Below, one piece after another: positions 1 to 6,208 of a stretch of DNA of 6,263 nt (the first letter of the stretch is position 1; each line of letters starts with the position of its first letter). Position numbers and translations under genes: made by a program. This stretch comes from CAYSBA01 sp964429075 [NCBI: uncultured bacterium] (GTDB lineage Bacteria > CAYSBA01), in contig CAYSBA010000088.1 in NCBI GenBank assembly GCA_964429075.1, forward strand, positions 1-6,263. The letters run 5' to 3'. Under the pieces are notes generated by a model that saw nothing but the letters and a program-made list of their open reading frames with translations, did no database searches and was not told where the DNA came from.

Positions 1-994
1 GAAGGTCAATGTTCAGTTGTAGTGTATCAAGATTTGCATGGATATATGAAAGTGGGTTGTTGAGTTCGTGGGCAATACCACCTATCAGTGTATTCATGAC
101 TCTGTCTTTCTCAACACTTCTTACATATTCTTCCCAGTCCATTATCCTTTCATGCATATCCACCTCTTTTGAAATGTCGGTGATACTCAGAGTCCAGTAG
201 GTTTCAAAGCCGGTTTTTAGACTTGGTACAACATAGAGTTTGTGATAGATCCTGTTGCCTTCTTTATCTCTGTTAATTACCTGAGAGTATACCTCTTCTA
301 GCCTTTTTTCTTTACCAATATAGTCAAGAAAAAATTGTCTAAACCCATAGCGATTCTCAAGCAGTTTATCGAGTTGATCATTATTGTCATCAGATACATT
401 CATTATCTTATTGAAGAATTTGTTTCTGGCAACTATTTTCTTGTCTGATGAAAATATACATAGTGATATAGGGATAGAGTTTATCAGAGTCTTTAACAGT
501 TCTGCCTTTGCAAAGATATCCTGATTTTTTCTGACATAATTTATTACATATTCTACAAACTTTTGGGTATCTTTCAGCAAAGATATATTATCTTTGCAAA
601 AGTGACGCCTGTTTTTACTATGTAATAGCAAAAAATACCTGCCATATTCAATGTTAAGAGGGATAATCGCCAAAGAATTATAACCAAATTTCTTTAGGCT
701 ATTTTGAAGGTATGATCTTGAGGTGTTGTATATAGTTAATTCTTTCTTGCCAACGACATACTCGGGAAGTCTTTCATTCGAACATATTTCTGTAATGTCT
801 TCTGGTTCTTTTGATATGGCACATATTGGTTGCAATCTGTTATCAACTATAGATGCAGCCCAGATCAGGTCGCAGTCAAATACATCAAACAAGAATTCAC
901 ATATCCTTTTAAATTCTTCACCCGATTCATTAACATCCACCAACAGCCTCTTAAACCAGTAAAAAAATTTTCTAGTATCAAAGACGGTTTGCAT
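1..994 (-). CDS. Sensor histidine kinase, N-terminal part (GAF-like + PAS + HisKA H-box), cut by window edge
   Basis: This is the N-terminal 331 residues of a kinase that continues past position 1. I translated the minus strand from the ATG at 994 and found no stop. Residues about 24-155 look like a GAF-type sensory domain, ending in the usual amphipathic helix. Residues about 164-278 look like a PAS domain (LINSIPISLCIFSSDKKIV region). A charged linker leads to the H-box GGIAHELNNPLSYIHANLDT, with His309 as the predicted phosphorylated residue. The HELNNPL form is typical of NtrB-like soluble kinases. The ATPase domain would lie outside the window. There is no signal peptide or membrane segment, so it should sense something in the cytoplasm or through a partner. 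The ATG has a GGGGGG run 5 nt upstream. An in-frame GTG at 1039, overlapping the end of the upstream gene, is an alternative start. It is the last visible gene of the dksA-led block. The family is confident; the signal and the partner regulator are unknown. Confidence 0.9.
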   Translation of the reverse strand, partial: MQTVFDTRKFFYWFKRLLVDVNESGEEFKRICEFLFDVFDCDLIWAASIVDNRLQPICAISKEPEDITEICSNERLPEYVVGKKELTIYNTSRSYLQNSLKKFGYNSLAIIPLNIEYGRYFLLLHSKNRRHFCKDNISLLKDTQKFVEYVINYVRKNQDIFAKAELLKTLINSIPISLCIFSSDKKIVARNKFFNKIMNVSDDNNDQLDKLLENRYGFRQFFLDYIGKEKRLEEVYSQVINRDKEGNRIYHKLYVVPSLKTGFETYWTLSITDISKEVDMHERIMDWEEYVRSVEKDRVMNTLIGGIAHELNNPLSYIHANLDTLQLNIDL

Positions 995-999
995 ACATA

Positions 1000-1005
1000 C
1001 CCCCC
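1000..1005 (-). promoter_or_regulatory. G-run Shine-Dalgarno of the histidine kinase
   Basis: GGGGGG lies exactly 5 nt before the ATG at 994. It can pair with the CCUCC anti-Shine-Dalgarno using one G-U wobble. It supports ATG 994 over the in-frame GTG at 1039, which has only a weak GGCAG-like element near it. Confidence 0.55.
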
Positions 1006-1031
1006 GTATTTTGATGATAGAGACATAAGTG

Positions 1032-1745
1032 TCAATCACCTGCCATAATAGATACTAAGAGGATACCTGCACCTATTAGATAGATCCCAGTAAGATTGTT
1101 GTCTATCTTACCATCTCTGATATAAATGGCTGTAGCTGATGTTATCATTCCTACACCAAACCCACCAAGGGCATATCTCATCAATCTGAATGCAGTTTTG
1201 TCTTTCTGTCTTTCTGGTTTTTTAATAACATAGGGTGCATAGCGTTTGATCAGATAGGCAAGAAAGTTATCAGCCATTTCATTAAGTACATTTATAAGGA
1301 GATCTTTTCTGACCTTGACAGTCCTTGAAATTCTCTTTTCTACAGTATTTGTCCCTGTATCAAGCATTACAAGAGTTACAACGTATACCTTCCCAAGTTT
1401 TCCTATTTTACCATAAACAAGTTTATCCACTTCGAGTCGCCTGCCCAGTTCCAGCATCCTATCTGTGTTGTCTACCTGACCAATATACTGTGATAGCTCT
1501 TCTTTTTGAAGTATCTTATTTACATCCTGTCTGCTTAACATCCTGAAGTAGGGTAATCGACTTATTCTGGCTGTCAGTATCTGGCTTACCGTTTCCTTTG
1601 AGACAGGACAGCCCTCTACAATATCAAAATCCATGATAAAAAGTGAAACCTTTTTCTCCTGTGCAAAAGAGCTGTTTGCTGGTAAATAAATAATTATGAT
1701 ATTTATGCTCAGAAGTATTGATAGGCTCTTTTTAAGAAGTCTCAT
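1032..1745 (-). CDS. Exported CsgG/TolB-N-like protein with two C-terminal hydrophobic segments
   Basis: This protein of 237 residues resembles the CsgG-like fold found in many envelope proteins. Residues 1-28 form a Sec signal peptide (MRLLKK n-region, hydrophobic core, SFA cleavage site before Gln29). Residues about 33-165 carry the fold's usual order: a first strand ending in DFD, a helix with SQILTARI, the RLPYFRMLSRQDVNKIL segment, then the LEVDKLVYGKIGKLGKVY core and a strand with LVMLDTGTNTVEKRI. Two hydrophobic stretches follow, at about 192-210 and 217-235, joined by a charged loop, and they could anchor the protein in the membrane. An in-frame ATG at 1799 would bury the signal peptide and overlap the upstream gene by 53 nt, so I chose ATG 1745. 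That start follows the upstream stop by one base and lacks a strong Shine-Dalgarno, so translation is probably coupled. No lipobox is visible. Family members act in secretion, peptidoglycan-synthesis control or motility; the role here is unknown. Confidence 0.75.
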   Translation of the reverse strand: MRLLKKSLSILLSINIIIIYLPANSSFAQEKKVSLFIMDFDIVEGCPVSKETVSQILTARISRLPYFRMLSRQDVNKILQKEELSQYIGQVDNTDRMLELGRRLEVDKLVYGKIGKLGKVYVVTLVMLDTGTNTVEKRISRTVKVRKDLLINVLNEMADNFLAYLIKRYAPYVIKKPERQKDKTAFRLMRYALGGFGVGMITSATAIYIRDGKIDNNLTGIYLIGAGILLVSIMAGD

Positions 1746-1746
1746 T

Positions 1747-2001
1747 TTATATACCGCAAGATGAGATATCATCACAGCTTGAGTCTGCCACGCACTCATA
1801 ATAGGTGGTGTCGCTGCCAGAAAGTATCAGGGTCTTACAGTTGTCTTCACATTCGGATCTGTTTTTTTCTTCAAGGGTGCCACAGGTGATTAATTTGGAA
1901 CAGTAATCACTACATAGCTTAGCTGTATTAGTCCCAAAATCACAGGAAGACAAGATCAATAAAGTGATGATCAGGAATAATATTTTTAATCTATTCTTCA
2001 T
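1747..2001 (-). CDS. Small Cys-rich lipoprotein
   Basis: This 84-residue protein has a lipoprotein signal peptide: MKNRLK, a long hydrophobic core and the lipobox LSSC with Cys20 as the lipidated residue. The mature part of about 65 residues holds eight more cysteines, at 30, 34, 40, 51, 55, 70, 76 and 82. That even number suits up to four disulfides, as expected for an oxidising periplasm or cell surface. C30-x3-C34 and C51-x3-C55 form a repeated CxxxC pattern, suggesting a small helical disulfide-stapled fold. The residue after the lipidated Cys is Asp; in E. coli, Asp at +2 favours inner-membrane retention, but this rule does not hold in all phyla. The ATG overlaps the last 11 nt of the dksA-like gene, and its stop sits one base before the next start, which argues that it is a real, co-translated gene. 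I do not recognise a named family. Similar Cys-rich lipoproteins are common in deltaproteobacterial genomes (general knowledge, not searched). Confidence 0.8.
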   Translation of the reverse strand: MKNRLKILFLIITLLILSSCDFGTNTAKLCSDYCSKLITCGTLEEKNRSECEDNCKTLILSGSDTTYYECVADSSCDDISSCGI

Positions 2002-2356
2002 AAAGTTTTTCTTCTCTTTCCTGTTTTATCTTACATTCTATGCAGAGGGTTGTTTCTGGTCTGGCAAGCAGTCTTTTGTGTTCTATCTCCTTCCCACAGT
2101 CTTCACAGATACCAAAGGTGCCTTCTTCAATTTTTTTCAATGCCTCTTCTATCTTTTCAAGATGTTTTTTCTCCCTGTCTCTTAATCTCAGAATCAATGA
2201 ATGGTTATACTCTGTTGTTGCGAAATCGTAGTCATCAACAAGTTCATTTGGGTCAAGAACAGTATCTTCAGACAGGGTCTTTTGGGCATTTTTTAAGATT
2301 GTCTCTTTCTTTTTGAGAAGAATCTTCTTATACTGTTCAACTCTTTTACTATCCAT
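1991..2356 (-). CDS. DksA/TraR-family zinc-finger transcription factor
   Basis: This 121-residue protein is a DksA-type regulator, which binds RNA polymerase through its secondary channel and alters initiation, often together with ppGpp. The N-terminal two thirds is a charged helical hairpin. At its tip, residues 41-46 read DDYDFA, matching the DxxDxA motif (Asp41, Asp44, Ala46) that is essential in E. coli DksA. The C-terminal zinc finger has all four cysteines: C84-x2-C87-x17-C105-x2-C108, with the usual GICEDCG entry and RLLARPETTLCIEC exit. It is shorter than E. coli DksA (151 residues), lacking part of the N-terminal extension, which is common in the wider family. The start ATG is preceded by AGGAGG and a strong promoter, so this is the first gene of its transcript. 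Its last codons overlap the start of the lipoprotein gene. Family assignment is firm. Whether it is the cell's main DksA or a paralogue dedicated to this operon cannot be told from the window, so I give no gene symbol. Confidence 0.93.
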   Translation of the reverse strand: MDSKRVEQYKKILLKKKETILKNAQKTLSEDTVLDPNELVDDYDFATTEYNHSLILRLRDREKKHLEKIEEALKKIEEGTFGICEDCGKEIEHKRLLARPETTLCIECKIKQEREEKLYEE

Positions 2357-2366
2357 TTCGCAGTCT

Positions 2367-2372
2367 CCTCCT
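2367..2372 (-). promoter_or_regulatory. Shine-Dalgarno of the dksA-like gene
   Basis: AGGAGG sits 10 nt before the ATG at 2356, inside a purine-rich stretch (GGGAAGGAGGAGA). It is a full-consensus site and the strongest ribosome-binding site in the second block, consistent with a promoter-proximal gene. Confidence 0.8.
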
Positions 2373-2393
2373 TCCCTGTTAAATTTTAAGTTC

Positions 2394-2421
2394 TTTATAT
2401 ATTGGAAAAATCAAATGTCAA
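2394..2421 (-). promoter_or_regulatory. Near-consensus sigma-70 promoter for the dksA-led operon
   Basis: The -35 box TTGACA (2416-2421) is a perfect match. A 16-bp AT-rich spacer separates it from the -10 box TATAAA (2394-2399). Transcription would start near 2387 and give a leader of about 30 nt to the ATG at 2356, containing the Shine-Dalgarno and little else. This is the only promoter-like element in the single real intergenic gap (2357-2479), and it separates the lptD block from the dksA block. No operator-like palindrome overlapping the boxes was recognised. Confidence 0.75.
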
Positions 2422-2479
2422 CCCCTTAAGATGTTTGCAATATAGAATAAAAGAGATCTATACATATCAAATATTGACA

Positions 2480-4597
2480 TTAAAATATGCCGGTCTCAGA
2501 TCCAGATGTGAAAAGACCACCAAGATCGAGGTTAACTCTTACGGTGGGTAATTTTTCATCGGGCAGAAAAAGTATGTCGAATCTTAATTTCCAGCAGTTA
2601 CAATAGGGACCAAAAGTTGTATAGATCAAAGATTGCACATATCTGTTATCCTTCTGAGCAGTCAAATCATACATTATAGAACCACCAATGACTACACCAT
2701 AAAATGAGCCTAGCCTTGCACCAAGGGTAAGTTCTGAGATTCTTGCAGTTGTCCCAAGATCTTTTATGTCTTCTGTAATAAATAAATCGTCATCTACAGA
2801 CTCAAGTACAGGAATATTACCACCCATGTTATAGGTATACTTTGCATAAAAACCTCCAAATTTGCTTTTTGTATCCAAGTTAAGTGATAAAAAGTGTGTC
2901 CTTTTTAGGTCCAAAGAATAGATATGAAGAAGCTCTATATTAAGTATATCGTAAAAGGATGAATCAAAAACAAGTTCTGTCTCAAGATCAGAATCCTTTA
3001 CATTAGTTACAAGATAGAGATCAAAATTCGAATTTATATTTTTTGTTAAGAGCCTGTTTTGAAAACCAATCTTTATCTGTCTGTCTTTCCCGATATTGAG
3101 ATCTATACTATCCATTGGTTTGACCCACTCAGGACGATTTCTGAATCCGTAAATGGGTGTGATAAAATAGACCCTGGGATTGAAGAGGAAAAGGAAAGAA
3201 CAGATTTTATAGTATGCTCTTATATCTAAATTTTCTTTTAGTAGAAATCGTTCATTGTGGTAGATAGAGTTGCTAAATAGGTTATCATAGTAGGTAAGAT
3301 AACCTTTAAATTGCGTTGATAGGGATAGAAATCTATAGAAAAAAGGCAGGTTTGCTTCAGGTACCAATGAGCCTCTTATCCATCCAGAATCGAAAAAATT
3401 TGAAAAATGATCAAGGCCAGCCCTTAGTGATAACCTTCTGTTTTTACTATATAAGTATAAAAATAAAGAAGGAACCCTGTGGAATGAGAGGCTATCTCCA
3501 CCGTGAAAAAAATCCTTTCTGTCTGGTTGAGTTTTAAAAGATTGCATATACTCAAAAGTGGATCCCAGAACTCCATAGTTAAATCTCCTGTAGATGGATA
3601 AAACAGAGATATTGTAATCTGTACCCCGTTTCTCTATGTTTTCATAAAAATCAGAGATATAATCAGGATCGCTTAGGACAGCAATCTTTGACCTTACAAA
3701 TGTCTTTTGAGTGGAGTAGTTACTGCTTAGATATACGGCAAATCGGTATCTTTTTCCCAACTTATCGAATATATAGCCACCATTGATATCAAGAGTCATT
3801 CTCTCCATCGGTAGCCATCTTAACTCAAGCCTGTGCCTTATCCCTCTTTTTGAAAACCAACCAAAGTAATAGGTAATATCTGAGGGATCAGATAAAACGA
3901 GGTAAAGTGGCTGTTCAAGAAAAAGACCGTTTCTCTCTGTATAGTTCCCCTTTGGAAAAAGAAGCCCGCTTTTTCTTTTTGTAGTAGGCAGAATTATAGT
4001 GGGTAACAGAAATATAGGGATACCAAGCAGGTTAAATCTGGGCCAGGACAGGATCAGATAACCTCTATCGAGATCGATATAACCCCTTTTTGCAGCGATA
4101 TTCCACAAACTCAGATTACACCCACTACATGCATCGAATTTGGGTTTTTTCATTACAACCTTTGAGTGATCCTTGGATATATATAGTGCCTCTATTTTTA
4201 TTCCTCCTTCGCAGGTTGAGTTGTTATTACTACCAAGGCATATACGTGCTTTTTTGTAGAAAGAGATCTCTCCGTCGAGGATGACACCAGCCTCTTTTGC
4301 CCTAATACTACTACCTTTTTGTTTTATAATGACTTCTCTTTCCATGTGTAGATAATGTTTATTAAGATCAATTGACGCCTTTTTTGAACTGATGCTTATT
4401 TCCTGAGACCTCAATGATACACCATCAAGGAGCTGTATTACACCCTCTTCTTTGAGATAGATCAGTTGTCCTGCAAAGATTCTGATATTACCGGAAAGGT
4501 AAAATAACCACTCCGGTTGTTTTTCCTTTGAATGTGATAAAAAAAAGGGTAAAAAGGTAAATATGATAAAGGTAAGAAACAGGTTCCCCTTTCTCAC
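2480..4597 (-). CDS. lptD: LPS-assembly outer-membrane protein LptD
   Basis: LptD inserts lipopolysaccharide into the outer leaflet of the outer membrane, normally as a complex with LptE that receives LPS from LptA. Numbering from the GTG at 4597 gives 705 residues. Residues 1-23 form a signal peptide (RKGNLFLTF start). A beta-jellyroll LptA/OstA-like domain follows to about 160. The diagnostic barrel entry is GIPIFLLP then KRKSGLLFP and ERNGLFLEQPLY (about 190-235), followed by FGWFSKRGIRHRLELRW and a long beta-barrel to the C-terminus. Cysteines 157 and 160 (CSGC) and 666 and 668 (CNC, near the C-terminus) are placed to form the long-range disulfides known from E. coli LptD, although there the C-terminal pair is adjacent. 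Start choice: GTG 4597 has GGGGG 5 nt upstream and gives a clean signal peptide; an in-frame TTG at 4609 is the alternative (709 residues). The gene follows pncC closely, so it is probably co-transcribed. LptE is not in the window. The sequence is diverged but recognisable. Confidence 0.9.
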   Translation of the reverse strand: MRKGNLFLTFIIFTFLPFFLSHSKEKQPEWLFYLSGNIRIFAGQLIYLKEEGVIQLLDGVSLRSQEISISSKKASIDLNKHYLHMEREVIIKQKGSSIRAKEAGVILDGEISFYKKARICLGSNNNSTCEGGIKIEALYISKDHSKVVMKKPKFDACSGCNLSLWNIAAKRGYIDLDRGYLILSWPRFNLLGIPIFLLPTIILPTTKRKSGLLFPKGNYTERNGLFLEQPLYLVLSDPSDITYYFGWFSKRGIRHRLELRWLPMERMTLDINGGYIFDKLGKRYRFAVYLSSNYSTQKTFVRSKIAVLSDPDYISDFYENIEKRGTDYNISVLSIYRRFNYGVLGSTFEYMQSFKTQPDRKDFFHGGDSLSFHRVPSLFLYLYSKNRRLSLRAGLDHFSNFFDSGWIRGSLVPEANLPFFYRFLSLSTQFKGYLTYYDNLFSNSIYHNERFLLKENLDIRAYYKICSFLFLFNPRVYFITPIYGFRNRPEWVKPMDSIDLNIGKDRQIKIGFQNRLLTKNINSNFDLYLVTNVKDSDLETELVFDSSFYDILNIELLHIYSLDLKRTHFLSLNLDTKSKFGGFYAKYTYNMGGNIPVLESVDDDLFITEDIKDLGTTARISELTLGARLGSFYGVVIGGSIMYDLTAQKDNRYVQSLIYTTFGPYCNCWKLRFDILFLPDEKLPTVRVNLDLGGLFTSGSETGIF

Positions 4598-4602
4598 ATT
4601 GG

Positions 4603-4607
4603 CCCCC
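4603..4607 (-). promoter_or_regulatory. G-run Shine-Dalgarno that decides the lptD start
   Basis: GGGGG lies 5 nt upstream of GTG 4597, the same type and spacing as at the histidine kinase start. The competing TTG at 4609 overlaps the first G of this run and has only a distant AGGA about 12 nt upstream, so the GTG is preferred. Confidence 0.5.
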
Positions 4608-4611
4608 AATC

Positions 4612-5124
4612 TTATAGGTATTCCTGAAGAAGGTTTAAAGAGTTTTGAACAACCAATGCCCTAATTTCATCTCTTGTGCCCTGAAATGTGAATCTCTTTG
4701 TTATTGAAAAATAGTGTGAAACTATTGATATAAAACTACTACCAACCCTTACATCCTGATAGGGTGAAGTGGGCCCTGCAGCACAGGTTATACCCAGACA
4801 GATATCAACATCAAGCAGACTGATACCCCTTTTAGCAAGCTCATAGGTAACAAGCATATCTATTGTACCTCTCTTATCAATTAAACTGTCAGGCAGACCA
4901 ACAAGATCTTTTTTTACTGATTCGTGGTATGCAACGATTGATCCTCTGTAGTAATCTGAGGCACCTGGCAACAGACTAAACAGATAACCAAGATACCCTC
5001 CTGTACAGGATTCAACAGTACCTATATAAAGGGAGGATTTTTTTATTAGCTCAACAGTCTTTATCAGGTCATGTTTTATTGACACAGGAATTAGAGACAC
5101 CTCCTTTTTTGTGGGAGATGTCAC
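4612..5124 (-). CDS. pncC: Nicotinamide-nucleotide amidohydrolase, stand-alone CinA C-terminal domain
   Basis: PncC-type enzymes deamidate nicotinamide mononucleotide to nicotinate mononucleotide, returning it to NAD synthesis. The 170-residue protein is a lone CinA-C domain without the N-terminal MoCF-like domain of full CinA. Diagnostic segments are VESCTGG (38-43), with Ser39 as the expected nucleophile, then YRGSIVAYHESVKKDLVGL, with Tyr66 and Lys71 at the family's spacing from the serine. The AGP loop (116-118), VGSSFISI, and the closing FQGTRDEIR motif also match. The usual GIAGPxGG loop is altered here to CAAGPTSP, and GAVS is replaced by GTID, so substrate or activity could differ. 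The assigned GTG overlaps the upstream TGA as GTGA, and an AAGG lies about 10 nt upstream. A perfect AGGAGG occurs inside the gene at 5100-5105, so a later start (GTG 5085, 157 residues) is possible. LptD follows directly downstream. Family is confident; activity is inferred. Confidence 0.85.
   Translation of the reverse strand: MTSPTKKEVSLIPVSIKHDLIKTVELIKKSSLYIGTVESCTGGYLGYLFSLLPGASDYYRGSIVAYHESVKKDLVGLPDSLIDKRGTIDMLVTYELAKRGISLLDVDICLGITCAAGPTSPYQDVRVGSSFISIVSHYFSITKRFTFQGTRDEIRALVVQNSLNLLQEYL
5100..5105 (-). promoter_or_regulatory. Internal AGGAGG near the pncC start
   Basis: AAGGAGGTG is a full-consensus Shine-Dalgarno lying just inside the pncC reading frame. The next in-frame GTG (5085) is 14 nt downstream, which is long for a normal spacing; an ATT codon (5091) is 8 nt away. 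The conserved domain begins after either start, so this site leaves the true start open. It may also be chance, because its codons read Lys-Glu-Val. Confidence 0.35.
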
Positions 5125-6176
5125 TTGCTCAGTACCTTAATAGCCTGTAACTTCTTTAGACTATTTTTTGCTACCTGAAGGACCCTCTTGTTTCTGGTCT
5201 TTTTGATGAGCATCTTCAGTATGTCAATACCTCTTGGATCGCCTGCCTCAGCAAGTGCCATGGCCGCATAGCCTTGAACGAATGGATCTTTGTCGTTTAT
5301 TGTATCAATTATTGCAGAAAAGGCCTCTGGATTATCGGCATAAGCGAGGATTGTAACAGCCTTTGATCGTTCCTCTTTTGAAAAATTTCCCTCTCCTCGT
5401 GCAATAGCTGCATACTTTCTTGTATCAATAAATGATTTTGATTCTTTAAGAACAGCCCTTGAAGCGATCTTTATTTTGTCAATGATAACAGGATCGATGA
5501 TGAACTCAGCAAGTTTATCGATTATCTTTTTGTTTGGAAACTCCTTCAATTTCTTGAGACATTGATATACAAGTTCAGTATTGTCACTGAAAATACAGTT
5601 TGAATAAAGCTGCGTTGCCTCTTTTGTCCCGAGACTATCGATTGCTGCAATTGCGTGTTTCTGTATCTTGGTTGATTGATTTACAAGAAGACCAATTAGA
5701 AGTTTGTGGATCATGAATGATTTACTTGTCCTGATAATGTCTATTAAATTGAGAAGTATTGTCTCATCGTTTGTCTTTTTAAGGGCATCTTTTAATATTG
5801 TGTATGAGCTATCATTGACAAGTTTTTTGAGAGCAGCAACGCATTGTCTTTTTACAAAAGGTGTATCATTCAGAAGATGATTGACGAGTGGTCTTACTGC
5901 GACTGCATCACCAAGATTGCCCAGTGCAAAGGCTGCACCTGCCCTCATCAGGTAATTTTCATCAGAAAGTGCTTCAATCAACGGTAGAATGGCCTTCATG
6001 GACCCGCTTTTGCCCAGAAGTACTGCTGCCTGGACCCTAACTTTTATTGTTGAGCCATTTTTGAGCTTGTCAATAAGAAAATCTACTTTGTCTTCCTTTG
6101 CCTGTGCCTGAATACAAAGGCCTGCTATTATGAGCACGGCGATTAAACTAAATCTTTTTATGTCCCCTACAGACAT
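5121..6176 (-). CDS. Secreted HEAT-repeat (PBS-lyase-like) protein
   Basis: This 351-residue protein is built of HEAT-like alpha-helical repeats behind a signal peptide, so it probably acts in the periplasm as a binding scaffold rather than an enzyme. Residues 1-26 form the signal peptide (KRFSLIAVLIIAGLCIQ core, AQA cleavage site before Lys27). The clearest repeats are KVRVQAAVLLGKSGSMKAIL at 45-64, the next unit with MRAGAAFALGNLGD at 77-90, and a third at about 106-120. The middle (about 125-260) is more diverged but still helical, and a clear unit returns at 298-324 (FVQGYAAMALAEAGDPRG). Start choice: GGAGGAG immediately precedes ATG 6176; an in-frame ATG at 6188 would place that Shine-Dalgarno inside the coding region. 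Its TGA overlaps the pncC GTG, and lptD follows, so a link to envelope biogenesis is possible but is only contextual. The repeat class is confident; the ligand is unknown. Confidence 0.85.
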   Translation of the reverse strand: MSVGDIKRFSLIAVLIIAGLCIQAQAKEDKVDFLIDKLKNGSTIKVRVQAAVLLGKSGSMKAILPLIEALSDENYLMRAGAAFALGNLGDAVAVRPLVNHLLNDTPFVKRQCVAALKKLVNDSSYTILKDALKKTNDETILLNLIDIIRTSKSFMIHKLLIGLLVNQSTKIQKHAIAAIDSLGTKEATQLYSNCIFSDNTELVYQCLKKLKEFPNKKIIDKLAEFIIDPVIIDKIKIASRAVLKESKSFIDTRKYAAIARGEGNFSKEERSKAVTILAYADNPEAFSAIIDTINDKDPFVQGYAAMALAEAGDPRGIDILKMLIKKTRNKRVLQVAKNSLKKLQAIKVLSK

Positions 6177-6179
6177 CTG

Positions 6180-6186
6180 CTCCTCC
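6180..6186 (-). promoter_or_regulatory. Shine-Dalgarno that decides the HEAT-protein start
   Basis: GGAGGAG ends 3 nt before ATG 6176, with its GGAGG core 5 nt away. The upstream in-frame ATG at 6188 begins within two bases of this site and lacks its own ribosome-binding site, so 6176 is chosen. Confidence 0.7.
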
Positions 6187-6202
6187 ATTCATAAAGGCAT
6201 AT

Positions 6203-6208
6203 ATTATA
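6203..6208 (-). promoter_or_regulatory. Possible -10 box upstream of the HEAT-pncC-lptD block
   Basis: A perfect TATAAT lies in an AT-rich leader, which would place a transcription start about 20 nt before ATG 6176. No good -35 box sits at 16-18 bp: the best TTG-containing hexamer, TTGTAT, is only 12 bp away. It is either a weak or activator-dependent promoter or just AT-rich sequence, and the block could be transcribed from further upstream. Confidence 0.3.

Noticed and set aside
723-1048. Two overlapping plus-strand open frames of 72 and 79 codons
   Set aside because: They lie antisense to the N-terminus of the histidine kinase, whose minus-strand frame has recognisable GAF, PAS and H-box features. 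They have no ribosome-binding site or protein-like content of their own.
1746-1799. Longer N-terminus for the CsgG-like protein from the ATG at 1799
   Set aside because: It would add 18 polar residues ahead of a classic signal peptide and overlap the lipoprotein gene by 53 nt. The ATG at 1745 fits both the signal peptide and the operon spacing.
1964-2316. Plus-strand open frames antisense to the dksA-like gene
   Set aside because: The minus strand encodes a complete zinc finger and DxxDxA motif. The plus frames are rich in Phe, Ser and Leu, as expected for the complement of a Lys/Glu-rich coiled coil.
2464-2480. AT-rich hairpin just after the lptD stop (7-bp stem, 3-nt loop, one G-U pair)
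   Set aside because: It has one G-C pair and no continuous T tract after it, so it is too weak to call a terminator. How the lptD transcript ends is not visible.
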